From the NCBI GenBank assembly GCA_021397845.1, contig CM038049.1, forward strand, positions 112,436,877-112,500,876: a stretch of 64,000 bases of DNA, written 5' to 3'. Source of the stretch: Areca catechu. Lineage: Eukaryota > Streptophyta > Magnoliopsida > Arecales > Arecaceae. The notes under the pieces are model-generated. The model saw nothing but the letters and a program-made list of their open reading frames with translations. It did not search any database and was not told where the DNA came from. The translations under genes were made by a program, and so were the position numbers. Positions within the stretch are counted from its first letter, which is position 1. The number at the start of each line of letters is the position of its first letter. Shown here one piece after another: positions 46,784-58,079 of this stretch.

Positions 46784-48406
46784 TGGTGCGGGCACCAGAC
46801 TCAGAAGAAGACTTCAGAGCTCCATTTGGATCTCTGATTGACATTGCCCGAGAAATTAGGGTTTGTAATAAAGGTTGACCTGGTCAACCAGTTTATTTAT
46901 TTTATTTATTTCTTGAGTCACCATTTAAATTTTGTTGAGTCATGTTGACTCAGTGCAAGTCCCAATGTGGTTTCAATTTGGTCCAAAATGGTGCCACATT
47001 TGTCTTCCAATCAAACCAAGGTCCAAGCAAGTGGAGGCCACACTCCAAGCCACACGCCCAGCCACACTCCGAGCACACGCCAGGGTCCAGGTGGCGCCAC
47101 AGAGGCATCCCAGTGTCATGGTCCCCACACCCAAAGAAGAAAAAATCAAATTGGAAGCTAATTTAAAGGAGGCGCCCATACCTGCCTATTTTACCTAAGC
47201 AAAGAAGGAAGAAAACTTCTCTTGGAGAAGAAATCAAAGAAGGACATCCAATTGAAGTTCAAATCAAAATCAAAGAGCTTAACTTGGAGTGGAAGAAAAG
47301 AAGAAATGCCATAAGAAGAGGAGGACTCCAAATCCAAATCCAACTCCAAAGGAGGCGCCATAAAAAATTCCAAAAAAAATTCCTTTATGGCCGTCCCAAT
47401 TTTTTTTGAAGTCTTGGTCGACCAAGAGAGGGGGTTTTCTACCTAATCTAGAGGTTGGAAGAGTTTAGTCCCACATGGGAATTTGTACAAGCTAGGAGAA
47501 AATTTTAGGTCTATATAATAGACCTCTCTTTGTAACTTTGAAAATCAATGAAGAAAAATTATTTTTGCTATTCTCTTGTGTTGAGTGACCTAGGTTTCTC
47601 TTCTTCCGCACTATTCTAAGTGTTGAGCTCCGTGAGGGGGTAATCCGGGTTCCATTGGAGCCTTGAGGAGGTGAGAGATCTCCATCTTTATCCAAAACCC
47701 TAGGTTAGCCACTTGAAATTCCAAAACCCTAGCCACCCCTTCATTATTTTCAATCCATCAAACCCTAGATCCATCCATCTCCCACGGCCTCTCTCTCTCT
47801 ACAAGTCCAGGCCGTCCACCTTCATCCAAATCTAGTCCGGCTACTTCAGATCCAGAGCAAGTTCCAAGGAAAATCACATCAGCTTCCAGGAGAATCCAGT
47901 TTTCAGCAATTTCAATCTTCAAGTTCATCAACCTGGTAAATTCTTTCCTTGACTCTCTGATTCCATCAATTGTTTTTCTTCTCTTCCAGATCTTGAGTTC
48001 AGGAGAAGCCAACCCGCCAAAAGACCAGTACTGGAGGATCCATTGCGAAGAAATCTGAATCCGAGGATCCAACAATCTGCTCGGGAGAGTTCTTCCACCA
48101 AAATCTATGAAGATCATTGTCTGGTTAGGTAAACCATCTCTTCTCTTTATTTCTGTTCTGCTGAAAGTTCGGAGCGAAACCCTAGGTCTGGGAGTTTCTC
48201 AACCCCCAGCGATCCGTTGCTTCTGAACTACTCTGATACTTTAGTTTCCTTAAAATTGTGCTTTCAATTATCATATTAGTCTCTTTCAATGTTAGGTTAA
48301 CTTTTCTTTGATTTGAAGCCAACTTCTACAAACATATAAAAACAACAAAAAAATTAGTTAATCTTAATCTACTTCCGCATCGTGTCCCTTTATTTGTTCT
48401 GCATCA
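46784..48406 (+). repeat. gypsy-3 5' LTR
   Basis: Starts TGGTGCGGGCACC and ends GTTCTGCATCA. It includes the palindromic TATA box at 47507-47525. Confidence 0.95.
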
Positions 48407-48410
48407 TTTT

Positions 48411-48424
48411 TGGTATCAGAGCCC
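48411..48424 (+). other. gypsy-3 primer binding site (initiator tRNA-Met)
   Basis: TGGTATCAGAGCCC four bases after the LTR. Confidence 0.9.
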
Positions 48425-49056
48425 AGTCTAGGGTTTCTGATTTGCTTGCCTGCTTTGATTGTTCTCTTTTTATTTTGTCTGCTCGAAGTAGACTCCCCAG
48501 GACGTCCGGTCCTAGGAACTAAGCGAGGCGCAAGCCTCCTCCTCCCATTCCACGGGGTGTTCCTAGGGCGTGTAGGGGATCCATTGGGTTATAACTTCGT
48601 AGCAGGGATTATAAACGGGGAAGACAATCTAGTTGCAGCCCGTAATTGCCCTGTTTTCTGAATTATTTCTCCCTGCATAAAATTCCGAATTGCATGATTT
48701 TTGCTTCGTTGAAACCAGTATAATTGAACCTATTTTCCATAATTTTTCTGTGATTTATTGGTTTCGGTAAAAATTCTGAGCATTAAAATACAGCAACTCT
48801 GTTTTTTGTGTTCTGCAATTCAATTCTTTTTAGAATGATCATCTCATAATTTACTTAAGGGCAATTGAGCATCTAAGATAAGGGGAGGAGTTGATTACCT
48901 CTCCTTAGCCCAAAACCACCATCCAATCATTCGAACCTAGACCTAATTTAAAATCAGTTAGACCTAATTTGCCCTAGTGGGCTAGGGACACCAATTGGTC
49001 GGGTCTAGGCTAGTGTTGAGTCAGTTTGCCGAGTTATTCTGTGTGTGCTTAGCACT

Positions 49057-49190
49057 CAGTGTCTAGAACGGTGGTTTAGGGACTACGTCCCGAAGGGCTT
49101 GTGTGCTGGTCCGCCTACCTGGCCAATCACTGATTGGTGTCTAGGATTGGCAATCAGGGACCTAACACTCCCCTTACACCTGCCTGGCTG
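49057..49190 (+). promoter_or_regulatory. Leader module (gypsy-3 copy)
   Basis: The same four blocks as in gypsy-2 (23233-23366) and copia-A, about 120 nt before the gag ATG. This copy has small changes after block 1 (GGTTTAGGGA instead of GGTTCAGGGA). Confidence 0.6.
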
Positions 49191-49310
49191 AGTCCTGAGT
49201 TACTACAGGCTAGCTTGCCACTCTGATTGGGCATCTAGTTTGGACTCTAGGTCTAGTGATCCAGTAGTCGATTTAGTCTAGTCTCATTTTGTGTGCTTGC
49301 TTGAATCATC

Positions 49311-52300
49311 ATGTCTACCAGAAATGGAGTGCCATATCAACCTGGTCAAACCCAACCTGATTTAGAGGCCATGATCAGAATTCTTACTGAAAGTATGGCT
49401 AAAATGAATCAGGATATGACAAACACTGTGGCCCAGTTTAGCGCACAAATTCATGAGGATCTTACCCAGCTTAGGGACCGAGTCCAAGTACTTGAAGAAC
49501 CTGACATCGGAATTGGACTCCTGACCCCGATTTTAATGTGCCTCAACCTCACCCACATCAGGAGCCTAGAAGGCCTTTATATAGAGATCCTGAACCTAAT
49601 CATAGGAGGCCTGACCCAGAGCCTGAAGATAGAGATGATAGGTTCATCAGGAACATCAAATTAGATGCACCCACTTTTGATGGTAGTCTGAACCCTAAGG
49701 TGTATTCTGATTGGGAGGGTGAGATGGATCAATACTTTGAGTGGTATGCTATGTCTGAGGAGAGGAAATACAAATTTGCCAAGATGAAATTAGTACGTCA
49801 AGCTAGGTTATATTGGGGGAACATTGAGCTAACCACTAGGAGACGGAATGTTGAGCCCATAACCACTTGGCAGGGTATGAAAGAAAAACTGAGAGATAAA
49901 TACCTACCCATTTCATACCAGCAAAACCTGTTAGACCAATGGCAAAACCTGAAACAAGGAAACCGATCTGTCTCAGACTACATAGCTACTTTTGATGAAT
50001 ACCTAATGAGATGTGATGTGAGTGAAGCCCACGAAGTCACTTTGTCTAGATTTAGGGCTGGACTGAGGGATGATATCAAGAGAGAACTATTTCTGAGAGA
50101 GGTTACTGATCTAGACCAAGCCTACCAGATTGCACTGAACACTGAGAAATTTCAGAGAGGACCTATACCTTCTAGGGTTAGTGCCCCAATCCCAAGGAAT
50201 GGACCTAGCCAAGTTATCCCTAGTAAACCTTTTCAGGGTACTTCTACCCCTAGGCCCATGGACAAAGGTAAGGCACCTGACACCCAGAGAACCCCTAGTT
50301 CAAATATCACCTGTTTTAAGTGTCAGAAACCAGGTCACATTTCCAGTCAGTGTACTGCCATAGCCTGTTTCAAGTGTCATAAGGTAGGTCATGTTGCTAG
50401 CCAGTGCCCACGGAGATCCCTTTACATAGAAGAGGGAGAGAATGATAATTCCGAGCCCAGTGAGGAATTTGAAGAAGAAGTTTATGAGGCCGGAATGAAT
50501 TTGGTTGAGGAGTATGAAGGAGAGGAGGAACCCAATGAATCTGACCAATTAGGAGTTGTAAGATGCATCCTATCCCAGAATCTAGTTCAAGAGGATTGGC
50601 GTAGGACTAACATCCTACAGACTTTTCTTAAATTAGGGGATAAGGTATGTAAGATCATCATAGATAGTGGGAGTTGTGTAAATGCCATCTCTACTAGCAC
50701 TGTCAAGATGTTAGGCTTAATCCCAGTTCCCCATCCCAACCCCTATAAGGTTTCTTCGGTAGATTCTACCTCCATACCCATCCAGTCTAGATGTCAAGTC
50801 CAAATCCAAATGCAATCTTATCATGAAAAGATTTGGTGCGATGTCTTACCCATGGGGGTGAGCAGTATAATTCTCGGAAGACCTTGGTTATATAATCATG
50901 ATGCCACCCTCTTAGGAAAATCCAATACCTGTGTCTTTAGTTTCAATGGGAAGAAGATTACGATCCATTCCGTTCCCCCTAAGGACAAGGTAACTAAAGG
51001 AGCCGGTAAGGTTAAGGAGATGAAAACTGGAGTGAACCTAATCAGTGCTAAGGACCTAGAACAAGAAATTCATAATGGTTCACCCATCTGGATGTTGACT
51101 GCTAAGGAACTTAGAACTTCGGAACCCTCAGAGCCTCCTCAAGAAGTTAAACCTGTGTTAAAAGAATTTGAGGATGTCTTTCCCGAGGATTTGCCAGACC
51201 ACCTTCCACCTCTTAGGGATATCCAGCATGCCATGGATCTAATCCCAGGAGCGACTTTGCCCAACTTGCCCCATTACAGGATGAATCCATCTGAGCATGA
51301 AGAACTACAAAAGCAGGTTAGAGAATTATTGAGGAAGGGGTTTATTAGAGAAAGTCTTAGCCCTTGTGCAGTCCCAGCCTTACTGACCCCAAAGAAAGAT
51401 GGCACGTGGAGGATGTGTGTTGACAGTCGTGCCATCAATAAAATTACAATCAAATATAGGTTTCCCATCCCTAGACTAGATGACATGCTTGATATGATGG
51501 CTGGTGCAATGAATTTTTCTAAGATTGATCTCAAAAGCGGCTATCATCAGGTTAGGATTAGACCCGGGGATGAATGGAAAACTGCTTTCAAAACTAAGGA
51601 TGGTCTTTATGAATGGGTTGTTATGCCTTTTGGGTTGTCCAATGCCCCTAGTACCTTCATGAGAATTATGACCCAGGTACTTAGAGCTTTCATAGGAAAA
51701 TTTGTGGTGGTCTATTTTGATGACATCCTGATCTATAGTAAGACCCCAGCAGATCACCTAGGCCACCTTAGAGCAGTCTGCCAAGTTTTGAGGAATGAGA
51801 GACTCTATGGTAATCTTAAGAAGTGTGAATTCATGACTAGTAGAGTTATCTTTCTTGGTTTTGTAGTAACCCCTGACGGCGTGGCGGCCGATCCTGAGAA
51901 AATTAGGTCCATAGTAGACTGGCCAGAGCCAACCAATGTGCATGAAGTTAGAAGTTTCCACGGCTTGGCTACCTTCTATAGGCGATTCATCAAGGGGTTT
52001 AGTACTTTAGCTGCTCCTATCACTGATTGTATTAGGAAGGGAGAATTTCATTGGACTAAGTCAGCCCATAAAGCCTTCCTAGATCTTAAGGAGAAAATGA
52101 CCCAGGCACCCATTCTGAGATTACCCGATTTTTCTAAAGTATTTGAGGTTGCCTGTGATGCTTCAGGTGTAGGAATAGGTGGAGTCCTAAGCCAAGAAAA
52201 TCATCCCATAGCATTCTTTAGTGAAAAACTTAATGATGCTAAGCTTAGGTATTCTACCTATGATAAGGAATTTTATGCGGTGGTGCAAGCTTTGCGTTAC

Positions 52301-54106
52301 TGGAGACATTATTTGCTACCGCAGGAATTTGTACTATTTTCGGACCATGAGGCTCTTAGATTTCTGAACTCCCAAAAGAAGCTTAACCCTAGGCATGCTA
52401 AGTGGGTAGAATATATCCAGTCCTATACTTTTGTCCTGAAACATAAGGCTGGAGTTGAGAATAAGGTAGCTGATGCCCTTAGTCGCCGATCTCTGTTATT
52501 AACTTCTGTTAGAACTGAGGTCATAGGGTTTGAGCAAATCAAAGAGGAATATGAGTCTTGTCCGGATTTCACAACTGTGTATCAGGATCTAGTTCAAGGA
52601 CCATCTAGTAATCACCAGGATTATACCCTTGTAGATGGTTTTTTGTTCTTCAAAAATAGGCTTTGCATCCCTAGAACTTCTCTTAGGGAATTTTTGATTT
52701 GGGAAATCCATGCTGGAGGTTTAGCCGGCCATTTTGGAAAAGACAAGACCATTCTAGCTATTGAAGACCACTTTTTCTGGCCTAGCTTGAAAAGGGATGT
52801 AGCTAATATTGTAGCTAGATGTCGAACCTGCACTGTTGCCAAACAGCGAAAACAAAACACTGGTCTTTATACCCCACTCCCTGTCCCAGATCGTCCTTGG
52901 CAAGATGTGAGTATGGATTTTGTGTTAGGTTTACCTAAGACCCAGAGGAGACATGATTCTTTCTGTGTCGTAGTCGACCGATTCTCTAAAATGGCCCACT
53001 TCTTGCCTTGTTCCCAAACCTTTGATGCGTCTAAGGTAGCCACACTTTTCTTCAATGAGATAGTTAGACTCCATGGCCTACCTAAGACAATCGTTTCAGA
53101 TAGGGATGTCCGGTTCACCAGTTACTTTTGGAAGACCCTTTGGCATAAGTTAGGGACAAAACTTAAGTTTTCAACTGCCTATCATCCCCAAACTGATGGC
53201 CAAACTGAAGTAGTGAACCGTAGCCTAGGAAATCTGCTGAGATGTCTTGTTGGTGAAAACACCAGAAATTGGGATTTATACCTACCAAGGGCAGAATTTG
53301 CGTACAATGACTCGGTCAATAGGTCTACGGGTAAGAGTCCATTTGAAATTGTACATGGGTACAAACCTCACACACCTCTTGACCTAGTCCCTTTACCTGT
53401 CCACACTCGAGTCTCCGAATCTGCTGAGAATTTTGCACAGCATGTAAAAGACTTGCATAAAGAAATTCATGCCAAAATAAATTTAAGTAATGAAACGTAT
53501 AAGAATTTGGCTGATACTCAAAGGCGAGTCAAATCTTTTGTTGAGGGAGACTATGTGATGATTAGGTTAAGGCCTGAACGGTTTCCTCCTGGAACCATTA
53601 GAAAGTTACATGCTAGGGGAGCTGGACCATTTAGAGTGGTAAAGAGAGTAGGATCCAATGCCTATGTGCTCGAGTTGCCTCCAGAACTAGGCATTAGCTC
53701 TACTTTCAACATTACAGACTTAGTAGAGTACAGGGAGCCAGCTGTGATTCCTAGTGAGCCTTTTGAGCCTAACCCTATCGTTGAGAGTGATCCCGACCCT
53801 GTGTGTCCACCAACAAACTGGCCTGTGAGGAAAGAGCAGATTGAAAAGATCCTGGATGATCAGGTTATCTCTACACGTAATCGAGGATACCAAAGGTACC
53901 TGGTCCGCTGGCAAGGAAGGCCAGATTCTCATGACTCTTGGATCTCCCGAGAAAAATTACAAGAATTGGACCCAGACCTCTTGGAGTGATACCAGAGCCA
54001 ACTTGAGCCTTACTCGACAGGGTCGAGTTCCTCCCACCCTGGGAGAATTGGTGCGGGCACCAGACTCAGAAGAAGACTTCAGAGCTCCATTTGGATCTCT
54101 GATTGA
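49311..54106 (+). pseudogene. gypsy-3 gag-pol polyprotein with chromodomain, one frameshift and one late stop
   Basis: Gag starts at ATG 49311. A single base is missing near 49502 compared with gypsy-2 (CCTGACATC against CCTAGACATC), so the first frame closes at 49664. The true frame is open from before 49538 to 53989, giving 1483 uninterrupted codons from mid-gag to the chromodomain. Motifs match gypsy-2: two zinc knuckles (50310-50410), protease DSG, RT YFDD (about 51714), RNase H, the integrase finger with all Cys/His (CRTC intact here), DD35E core, GPF module and chromodomain. TGA at 53987-53989 removes the last 39 codons, after most of the chromodomain. In the undamaged frame the ORF would end at 54106, inside the 3' LTR. 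It is the best-preserved pol in the window. Confidence 0.95.
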
Positions 54107-55671
54107 CATTGCCCGAGAAATTAGGGTTTGTAATAAAGGTTGACCTGGTCAACTAGTTTATTTATTTTATTTATTTCTTGAGTCACCATTTAAATTTTGT
54201 TGAGTCATGTTGACTCAGTGCAAGTCCCAATGTGGTTTCAATTTGGTCCAAAATGGTGCCACATTTGTCTTCCAATCAAACCAAGGTCCAAGCAAGTGGA
54301 GGCCACACTCCAAGCCACATGCCCAGCCACACTCCGAGCACACGCCAGGGTCCAGGTGGCGCCACAGAGGCATCCCAGTGTCATGGTCCCCACACCCAAA
54401 GAAGGAAAAATCAAATTGGAAGCTAATTTAAAGGAGGCGCCCATACCTGCCTATTTTACCTAAGCAAAGAAGGAAGAAAACTTCTCTTGGAGAAGAAATC
54501 AAAGAAGGAAATCCAATTGAAGTTCAAATCAAAATCAAAGAGCTTAACTTGGAGTGGAAGAAAAGAAGAAATGCCATAAGAAGAGGAGGACTCCAAATCC
54601 AAATCCAACTCCAAAGGAGGAGCCATAAAAAATTCCAAAAAAAATTCCTTTATGGCCGTCCCAATTTTTTTTGAAGTCTTGGTCGACCAAGAGAGGGGGT
54701 TTTCTACCTAATCTAGAGGTTGGAAGAGTTTAGTCCCACATGGGAATTTGTACAAGCTAGGAGAAAATTTTAGGTCTATATAATAGACCTCTCTTTGTAA
54801 CTTTGAAAATCAATGAAGAAAAATTATTTTTGCTATTCTCTTGTGTTGAGTGACCTAGGTTTCTCTTCTTCCGCACTATTCTAAGTGTTGAGCTCTGTGA
54901 GGGGGTAATCCGGGTTCCATTGGAGCCTTGAGGAGGTGAGAGATCTCCATCTTTATCCAAAACCCTAGGTTAGCCACTTGAAATTCCAAAACCCTAGCCA
55001 CCCCTTCATTATTTTCAATCCATCAAATCCTAGATCCATCCATCTCCCACGGCCTCTCTCTCTCTACAAGTCCAGGCCGTCCACCTTCATCCAGATCCAG
55101 TCCGGCTACTTCAGATCCAGAGCAAGTTCCAAGGAAAATCACATCAGCTTCCAGGAGAATCCAGTTTTCAGCAATTTCAATCTTCAAGTTCATCAACCTG
55201 GTAAATTCTTTCCTTGACTCTCTGATTCCATCAATTGTTTTTCTTCTCTTCCAGATCTTGAGTTCAGGAGAAGCCAACCCGCCAAAAGACCAGTACTGGA
55301 GGATCCATTGCGAAGAAATCTGAATCCGAGGATCCAGCAATCTGCTCGGGAGAGTTCTTCCACCAAAATCTGTGAAGATCATTGTCTGGTTAGGTAAACC
55401 ATCTCTTCTCTTTATTTCTGTTCTGCTGAAAGTTCGGAGCGAAACCCTAGGTCTGGGAGTTTCTCAACCCCCAGCGATCCGTTGCTTCTGAACTACTCTG
55501 ATACTTTAGTTTCCTTAAAATTGTGCTTTCAATTATCATATTAGTCTCTTTCAATGTTAGGTTAACTTTTCTTTGATTTGAAGCCAACTTCTACAAACAT
55601 ATAAAAACAACAAAAAAATTAGTTAATCTTAATCTACTTCCGCATCGCGTCCCTTTATTTGTTCTGCATCA
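54049..55671 (+). repeat. gypsy-3 3' LTR
   Basis: 1623 bp, preceded by the purine-rich GGGAGAAT and followed by the CATGG duplication. The palindromic TATA box is at 54772-54790. Confidence 0.95.
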
Positions 55672-55676
55672 CATGG

Positions 55677-56165
55677 GCGGCACTTGGCATTCATGTGGGC
55701 ATTCATGCATCATCATGTGTTGGGTGCCTCTTGGCATTCATGTGGGGACCTTCTCTTGTGGAGGATGAAATGATTTTCAAATCTAAATTTATTTGCATTG
55801 AAATTCATACTGCATCGTGATTCGTGCTTGCTCCGAAATCCATGCTAGCGATGTCCCAATCATTTTCTTGATGTGGGAAGAACTCGACTCTATCGAGTCA
55901 GGGTCAACGAGGACTTTGGTAGAACTGAATCCATTCAGAAAGAAGCTCTGCTCCGAGATCTGTGCAACTCTGAAATCTGTGCAACACTGCCTTTTGTGTC
56001 AAAATTTGTGCACCTTTGAAATCCATGGGGCTTAGAAATTGTGCAGCTCCGAAAACTGTTCCTTTTTTTCTCTTTTTTTTTTAATTTCCAGCCTAATCCT
56101 GAAGTCGGGTTGGCACCTCGCTTTGAGAAGCATGCAAAACTTGAAATCGGTAGTAGAAGAGTGCA
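55677..56165 (-). repeat. Element E 5' LTR, inner part
   Basis: Continuation of 46209-46783 after gypsy-3. It matches 44850-45405 (TGTGGGGACCTTCTCTTGTGG; GAACTCGACTC; GGGTCAACGAGGACTTTGG). It ends GAGTGCA, after which copia-D coding sequence resumes. Confidence 0.65.
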
Positions 56166-57314
56166 AAACTATCACTCTATTTGAATATGGAAAGGCAAAA
56201 GGCCAAGTCTTAAATATTTTAAGATTTGGGATTATTCTGCTTATGTCAAAAATATTTTTGGACTTAAGTTATCCGCTAGGGCTGATAAATGTAGGTTTAA
56301 AGGTTATCCTAAAGAAGATATTGGATATCTTTTTTATCACCCTACTAAACAAAAAGTTTTTTCAGTAGACATGCCACTTTCTTGGAAAAGTAATTTATCC
56401 AAGGAGGTAGTGGAAGGATACTTGAACTTAGTGAAGTTCAAAACCTATAACCTATTGCTAAAGACATTTCACAAGAAATTTCTTAACCACAAGTACTTAT
56501 TATCAGGTATAACCATAACACACCTCCTCTCTATAGGTTAGAGAGAGTGCGGGGTGAACATAATTAGATATGGCTTTGTCATTGGAAATGGCAATAAAGC
56601 TAGTATCATTCAAGATAATGAGCATGTGACCTATATGGAAGCTATCAAGAGTAAAGACTCTGACAAATGACTTAATGCCATGAAATTTGAAATGGACTCT
56701 ATGTACACCAACCAAGTTTAGACCTTGGTTGATCCACCTAAGGGAATAAAGCTAATAGTGTGTAAATGGGTTTTCAAGAAGAAGATTGGAGCATATGTCC
56801 AAGAAGAAACCTACAAAGCTAGGCGAGTGGAAAAAGGTTTCAAACAAAGACATGGTTTTGACAATGATAAAACTTTTTTGCTAATAGCTATGCTGAAGTC
56901 TAATAGGATTTTGCTTGCTATAGCTTCATATTACGATTATAAAATTTGACAAATAGATGTAAATTCTATCTTCCTTAGTGGATATCTTAAGGAAGAGGTT
57001 TATATGTCATAGCTAGAGAGGTTTGTCTCAAGTGAGAGATTGAACTATGTAAGCTTAAGAAACTCATTTATGTATTAAAACAAGCATCGAGGAGTTGAAA
57101 CATCTACTTTGATGAAATAATTAAAGAGTTTAGTTTCATCAAAAATGTGGATGAACCATATGCATATAAGAAGATAAGTGGGAGTGCCATTGTCTTCTTA
57201 ATCTTATATGTTGATGACATACTTACCATTGGAAATGATATTTGAATGTTGTAGTCGATAAAAGCTTGGCTATCTAAAAAGTTTTCCATGAAGGTTTTGG
57301 AAGAAGCATCCTAT
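56166..57314 (+). pseudogene. copia-D: integrase end and reverse transcriptase
   Basis: This continues 44247 after element E. It reads the integrase C-terminal part (WKGKRPSLKYFKIWDYSAYV, GYLFYHPTKQKVF near 56320), the linker (VTYMEAIKS), then RT (TLVDPPKGIKLIVCKWVFKKKIGA near 56730; KSNRILLAIASYYDYKI near 56900). VDDILTI-type sequence near 57210 and SKKFSMKVL..EASY follow, ending at 57314. A base is missing near 56185, and stops occur throughout (for example near 56670 and 56950). Tat-2 begins at 57315, in the same RT segment where gypsy-1 cut copia-A. RNase H would lie beyond Tat-2, outside the window. Confidence 0.8.
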
Positions 57315-58079
57315 TACCGACCTTACCACTGTGGCCTATAGCTGTGAGTTAGCACCGGACTGGGGTCCCCTGAGCTGCGGAATCCCGGTGCTCCCAGACA
57401 TGCAAAAACGAGGTTAGAGACATGGGCCAGGGATCCCTTGGTGGGCATTCCGATGATTAAGTTAGAGAGTGATAAAGTGGAATAGACCCACTAAGACGGA
57501 GACCTGCTGGGTCTCCGTTCTTAGAGGATCTTAGATGAGAAGAAGAATGAGAATGAGAGGGAAGGGCGCTCTGGTTCCTCCGATCGAGCTCGTTGGACTC
57601 GATCCTACGAGTTCCTCTAGAGCCTCCGGCTTATGATCGCCTCTCCTTCTTGCCCCTGGTCTTCTTTTTTAGGTCGCCAATCCATGCATCCGTCCACACC
57701 TCGATTGCCTCCAGGGCTCTGGAGGTCAACGACCATCCCCCTCTCATCCCCCTACGGTATGGAGTAATTGGTGAACCGGTCTCGTTAGCCGTGTAGTAAT
57801 GAGAGGGGGAACTTGGCAGGATATCGATCCTTGAGAAGGTGCCCTCGGGCTTGAAGCATTGACCGTGGCCCTCTTTTTTTAGGATTCCAGGTTACCGGAT
57901 GCTGGGTTCAGTACCTTGCACAGGATTCCCTTTCCAAACTTGTGCCAATGAGATTCCGCGCACCATTGCAGGCCTAGGGACATCGTACCGGGTGCGCCGC
58001 CTGTGTCATCTTCAACAACATCCTCAGGGCTCGCACCCCTAGTCCTTCCGTCTTCCACAGAAAGGGCCGACTTCGATGG
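57315..58079 (-). repeat. Tat-2 LTR, downstream (U5-side) part
   Basis: Non-coding, similar in its first 120 bp to the Tat-1 3' LTR end read backwards and more diverged after that. A short ORF (57593-57796) shows no domain. The tandem array starts immediately after it. Confidence 0.6.

Larger units (their letters stand above)
46784..55671 (+). mobile_element. gypsy-3: nearly intact Ty3/gypsy chromovirus
   Basis: The LTRs at 46784-48406 and 54049-55671 are both 1623 bp with TG/CA ends and target duplication CATGG (46779-46783 and 55672-55676). The primer site is at 48411-48424. By eye the LTRs differ at about 12 positions (0.7%). The polyprotein has one 1-bp frameshift in gag and one late stop. 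It is the same subfamily as gypsy-2. Confidence 0.96.
44248..56165 (-). mobile_element. Element E: non-autonomous LTR element, interrupted by gypsy-3
   Basis: Two direct repeats of about 1.1 kb (44248-45405 and 46209-46783 plus 55677-56165) flank an internal region of only about 800 bp. On the minus strand a degenerate primer site TGGTAATAGAGCCC (46191-46204) lies four bases inside the right repeat, the same spacing as in the chromoviruses. A purine run GTGGAGAAAAA abuts the left repeat. There is no gag or pol, so it would need enzymes in trans (a TRIM/LARD-like element). Gypsy-3 sits in its right LTR. No clear target duplication was found, so the outer ends are good to a few bases only. Confidence 0.7.
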
